A stretch of DNA of 44,042 bases, taken from assembly GCA_036841525.1 (NCBI GenBank), contig DAITVZ010000042.1, forward strand, positions 1 through 44,042, in the 5' to 3' direction. The notes below the pieces were generated by a model. It had not been told where the DNA came from. It ran no database searches and worked only from the letters and a program-made list of their open reading frames with translations. Positions 41,567-44,042 of the stretch are shown here, piece after piece. The translations under genes were made by a program, and so were the position numbers. Source of the stretch: JAAYEA01 sp012689325 (GTDB lineage: Bacteria; Chloroflexota; Anaerolineae; JAAYEA01). Positions within the stretch are counted from its first letter, which is position 1. Every line of letters begins with the position of its first letter.

Positions 41567-42586
41567 CTAATCCACGGCGAAAAAGAGCGTCCGCAGGATG
41601 ATATAAGCAAAGTACATACCCATCAGCGCCAGGGCCCCGGACTTGCCCATGCGGCCCTTGGTGAACCAGAGGATGATCCACAGCGCCGCGCCGGTGAGCG
41701 TCTCCCAGGGCAGATCCCAGTTGATCAGCGGCCCGGGGACCCAGTAGGTGGAGATCAGCGCGCCGCCGCCGATGGCGACCAGTGGGTTGGTGATGTTGCT
41801 GCCCACCAGCGTGCCCAGCGGGATGCCGTGGTCCTTGTTGCGGACCCCGGCCATGGCGGTGGTGAACTCGGGCAGCGCCGAGGCGACGCCCAGGGTCAGC
41901 ACGCCGATGAGCGAGCCCCCGATGCCCGTCACCGCGACAATCCGCTCGCCGATCCCCAGCACGATCTGCGCCGAGAGGATGGTAAAGCCCATCATGGCGA
42001 GGGCGACCAACGCGTCCTTGAGCGCCTCCTGCGGGGAGGAGCAGGCGTCCTCCACGGGGGGCTGCTCCTCTTTCTTGTAGTGCTTGCGCTCATCGGTGTA
42101 GAGGTAATAGAGGTACGCGATGAACGTGCCAAACAGGATCAAGCCGTCCAGCCGCGAATAGGTGCGGTCCAGGCCCAAGATGATGCACATGACGGTGGTG
42201 CCGATCATGGGAATCATGCTCTTCCATAAGAAGTAGCGCCGGAAGTATAACCCGCCCGAGAGAAAGACCACCAACCCGAGGATAAAGGTTTGTTGCACCA
42301 CATCCGACCCGATGTTGGCTCCCAGGACCAGCCCGGCGGCGACCTTGGGGTCCATCTTGTCCAGGAGGATGTTCACCGAGGCGGTGATGTGCGAGGTGAT
42401 CTCAGGGATGCTGGTGGCGACGGAAACGATAGTCATCCCCATAAAGGTGGTGGAAAGGTTGAAATACTCGGCCAAGCGGATCAGGCGCTTGACAGCCTCA
42501 TTGGAGCTCAGCACCAAGATGGCTAGCCCCACAAGGCCAAAGAGGATCGTGACGAGGAGGTTACCGGATTCCCATGGCATGGTCAT
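41567..42586 (-). CDS. Sodium/calcium exchanger family protein, copy 2
   Basis: This 339-residue paralog of the downstream gene keeps the same alpha repeats (SVATSIPEITSHITASVNI, GANIGSDVVQQ; GVASALPEFTTAMAG, GTLVGSNITNPLVA) and the same C-terminal end LFFAVD. The central cytoplasmic loop differs (YKKEEQPPVEDACSSPQEALKDAL), which is where regulation usually acts. Its GC-rich codon use matches the rest of the window. The promoter lies at 42,692-42,719 with a leader of about 99 nt. Having two adjacent antiporters suggests different ion affinity or regulation; not determinable here. Confidence 0.93.
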   Translation of the reverse strand: MTMPWESGNLLVTILFGLVGLAILVLSSNEAVKRLIRLAEYFNLSTTFMGMTIVSVATSIPEITSHITASVNILLDKMDPKVAAGLVLGANIGSDVVQQTFILGLVVFLSGGLYFRRYFLWKSMIPMIGTTVMCIILGLDRTYSRLDGLILFGTFIAYLYYLYTDERKHYKKEEQPPVEDACSSPQEALKDALVALAMMGFTILSAQIVLGIGERIVAVTGIGGSLIGVLTLGVASALPEFTTAMAGVRNKDHGIPLGTLVGSNITNPLVAIGGGALISTYWVPGPLINWDLPWETLTGAALWIILWFTKGRMGKSGALALMGMYFAYIILRTLFFAVD

Positions 42587-42678
42587 TGTGCGCTCATCTT
42601 TCTTATAGGCTCTCTTGCTCCAGATTTTTCCCCGGCAGGCGACCGAGGGTGGTAATGGTCTCGGCACGAAATGGCCGA

Positions 42679-42706
42679 TTGACAAGGGGGTATTATACCA
42701 TATATA
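42679..42706 (+). promoter_or_regulatory. Upstream plus-strand promoter overlapping the exchanger promoter
   Basis: TTGACA (42679-42684) and TATATA (42701-42706) are spaced by 16 nt on the plus strand, interlocked with the minus-strand promoter at 42,692-42,719. Confidence 0.5.
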
Positions 42707-42719
42707 GGGCCGGGGTCAA
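42692..42719 (-). promoter_or_regulatory. Promoter of the exchanger pair
   Basis: On the minus strand TTGACC (42719-42714) and a perfect TATAAT (42697-42692) are spaced by 16 nt. Predicted start near 42685. Confidence 0.75.
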
Positions 42720-42745
42720 ATCGAATCGCGCACCTGTCGCCCCGC

Positions 42746-42774
42746 TTGGACAATGCGCCAACCTGCGCTATACT
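42746..42774 (+). promoter_or_regulatory. Promoter of the class V aminotransferase
   Basis: TTGGAC (42746-42751) and TATACT (42769-42774) are spaced by 17 nt. Predicted start near 42781, about 65 nt before the ATG. Confidence 0.7.
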
Positions 42775-42845
42775 TGGCCCTGATACTTGCGAGCGCGGTT
42801 TGGTGTCGCGCTCCTGGCCACAGCACAGATCACGGAGGTGTGCTG

Positions 42846-43955
42846 ATGTTCACCGATCTGAACCCGACGCCCCGCATTCTGCTGGGCCCTGGCCCCAGCG
42901 ATATCCACCCGCGCGTATTGCGCGCCATGGCCACCCCGCTGCAAGGGCACCTGGACCCCGAGTTCCTGGCGCTGATGGACGAGGTGCAAGAGCTCTTGCG
43001 CTACGTCTTCCAGACTCGGAACAAGCTGACCCTGGCGCTGCCGGGGACCGGCACGGCGGGGATGGAGGCGGCCTTTGCCAACTGGGTCGAGCCAGGCGAT
43101 AGCGTCGTCATCGCCGTGAACGGCTATTTCGGCGACCGCATGTGCGACATGGCCAGCCGCTACGGCGCCGAGGTGCGGCGGTTGGATATCCCCTGGGGCG
43201 AGGTGTATGCCCCGGCGCAGCTTGAGGCCGAGCTGAGGAAAAAGCCCGCCAAGCTGCTGGCGCTGGTGCAGGCCGAGACCTCCACGGGCGCCTTGCAGCC
43301 GATGGCGGGGCTGGGCGAGCTGGCGCACCGCAATGGAGCGCTGCTCTTGATGGATTGCGTGACCTCGCTGGGCGGCGCGCCGGTGGAGATCGACGCCTGG
43401 GGCGTGGATATCGCCTATAGCGGCACGCAGAAATGCGTGGGCTGCCCGCCCGGCCTGAGCCCCTTCACCGCCTCGCCGCGGGCCTGGGAGGTGCTCGGCC
43501 AGCGCAAGGGCAAGGTGCCCAACTGGTATCTGGACCTGACGCTGTTGGCCAAGTATTGGGGGCCGGAGCGGGTCTATCACCACACGGCGCCGATCAACAT
43601 GGTCTATGCCTTGCGCGAGGCGCTGCGGATGGTGCAGGAGGAGGGGCTGGAAGCCCGCTTTGCCCGGCACCGCCGCCACGCCGAGCTGCTCTGGGCGGGC
43701 CTAGAAGAGATGGGCTTGTCGCTGCACGTCCCGCTGGAGCGGCGGCTTCCCTCGCTGACCACCCCGCGGGTGCCGCAGGGGGTGGATGAGCTAGCCGTGC
43801 GCAAGCGCCTGCTGGCGGACTATTCAATCGAGATCGCCGGCGGGCTGGGTGCGCTCAAGGGTCAGGTTTGGCGCATCGGCTTGATGGGCCATTCGTCGCG
43901 ACGGGAGAACGTGGCGCTCTTGCTGGCGGCGCTAGGGGAGATACTGGGGCGGTAG
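42846..43955 (+). CDS. Class V aminotransferase, alanine-glyoxylate / serine-pyruvate type
   Basis: This 369-residue PLP enzyme has family landmarks ILLGPGPSDIHPRVLRAM, the phosphate-binding LPGTGTAGMEAAF, QAETSTGALQPM, DCVTSLGG and the PLP lysine in YSGTQKCVGCPPGLSP. The C-terminal domain includes YHHTAPINMVYALREAL and IAGGLGALKGQVWRIGLMGHSS. It transfers the amino group from alanine or serine to glyoxylate or a related oxo acid, linking photorespiration-like glyoxylate handling to amino acids. GGAGGTG (42835-42841) sets ATG 42846. The gene is complete; the final 87 bp of the window hold nothing I can support. Confidence 0.93.
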   Translation: MFTDLNPTPRILLGPGPSDIHPRVLRAMATPLQGHLDPEFLALMDEVQELLRYVFQTRNKLTLALPGTGTAGMEAAFANWVEPGDSVVIAVNGYFGDRMCDMASRYGAEVRRLDIPWGEVYAPAQLEAELRKKPAKLLALVQAETSTGALQPMAGLGELAHRNGALLLMDCVTSLGGAPVEIDAWGVDIAYSGTQKCVGCPPGLSPFTASPRAWEVLGQRKGKVPNWYLDLTLLAKYWGPERVYHHTAPINMVYALREALRMVQEEGLEARFARHRRHAELLWAGLEEMGLSLHVPLERRLPSLTTPRVPQGVDELAVRKRLLADYSIEIAGGLGALKGQVWRIGLMGHSSRRENVALLLAALGEILGR

Positions 43956-44042
43956 GGGATCTGCTTCTGCGGGGCGGGCACGGGGGCCATCTGCTCCAAC
44001 TAATTGGCATAGGTTAGCGTGGGCCGCAGTTGCGTTGTGCAT

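Overview
The window is GC-rich bacterial chromosomal DNA with tightly packed genes, several near-consensus sigma70-type promoters (TTGACA/TATAAT) and lipoproteins with Pro-Thr-Ala linkers. The best guess is a Chloroflexota member (Anaerolineae/Caldilineae-like). That rests on protein style, not on a marker gene: there is no rRNA, tRNA, CRISPR array or insertion sequence here.

Layout. 1-5.5 kb: a partial gene end, a GlcD-like FAD oxidase, a sulfite-oxidase-fold lipoprotein with a MazG-like pyrophosphohydrolase, an MFS exporter and a URO-D family protein. 5.6-16.2 kb: one long ABC-import operon, the standout of the window. 16.3-25.3 kb: uvrA, a ferredoxin-type aldo/keto reductase-like protein, a heterodimeric ABC exporter, a DUF3795 protein and an SplB-like radical SAM protein. 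25.3-30.4 kb (minus): an LDH2-type dehydrogenase, a pyruvate-kinase-C-like protein and a glycyl radical enzyme, then a second URO-D family protein. 30.4-33.6 kb: a secreted HExxH protein, a short GH3-like protein and a canonical aldo/keto reductase. 33.7-35.7 kb: a WYL regulator divergent from a BrkB/YihY membrane protein. 35.8-36.6 kb: cold-shock protein and RRM protein behind an attenuator-like leader. 36.7-42.7 kb (minus): a two-subunit UxaA-type dehydratase, a nucleosidase with a Cys/Met PLP enzyme, and two tandem Na+/Ca2+ exchanger paralogs. 42.8-44.0 kb: a class V aminotransferase.

The main discovery candidate is 5,581-16,142. A consensus promoter with an operator-like dyad and a structured leader precedes a lipoprotein that fuses an amino-acid-type binding domain (SBP_bac_3) to a peptide-type binding domain (SBP_bac_5). 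Behind it lie a complete Opp/Dpp set (two permeases, two ATPases) and a complete polar-amino-acid set (one permease, one ATPase). All three permeases carry extra extracytoplasmic domains near the N-terminus: a seven-repeat beta-propeller between SH3-like repeats in the DppB-like protein, an isolated SBP_bac_3 lobe in the DppC-like protein, and an SH3-like domain in the amino-acid permease. I infer a composite importer in which one tethered dual receptor may serve two translocators through added periplasmic docking domains.

Other regulatory structure includes a terminator between promoter and start codon of the csp-rbp operon, a possible leaderless transcript at 30,466, divergent overlapping promoters near 42.7 kb, and three different long inverted-repeat elements between genes.
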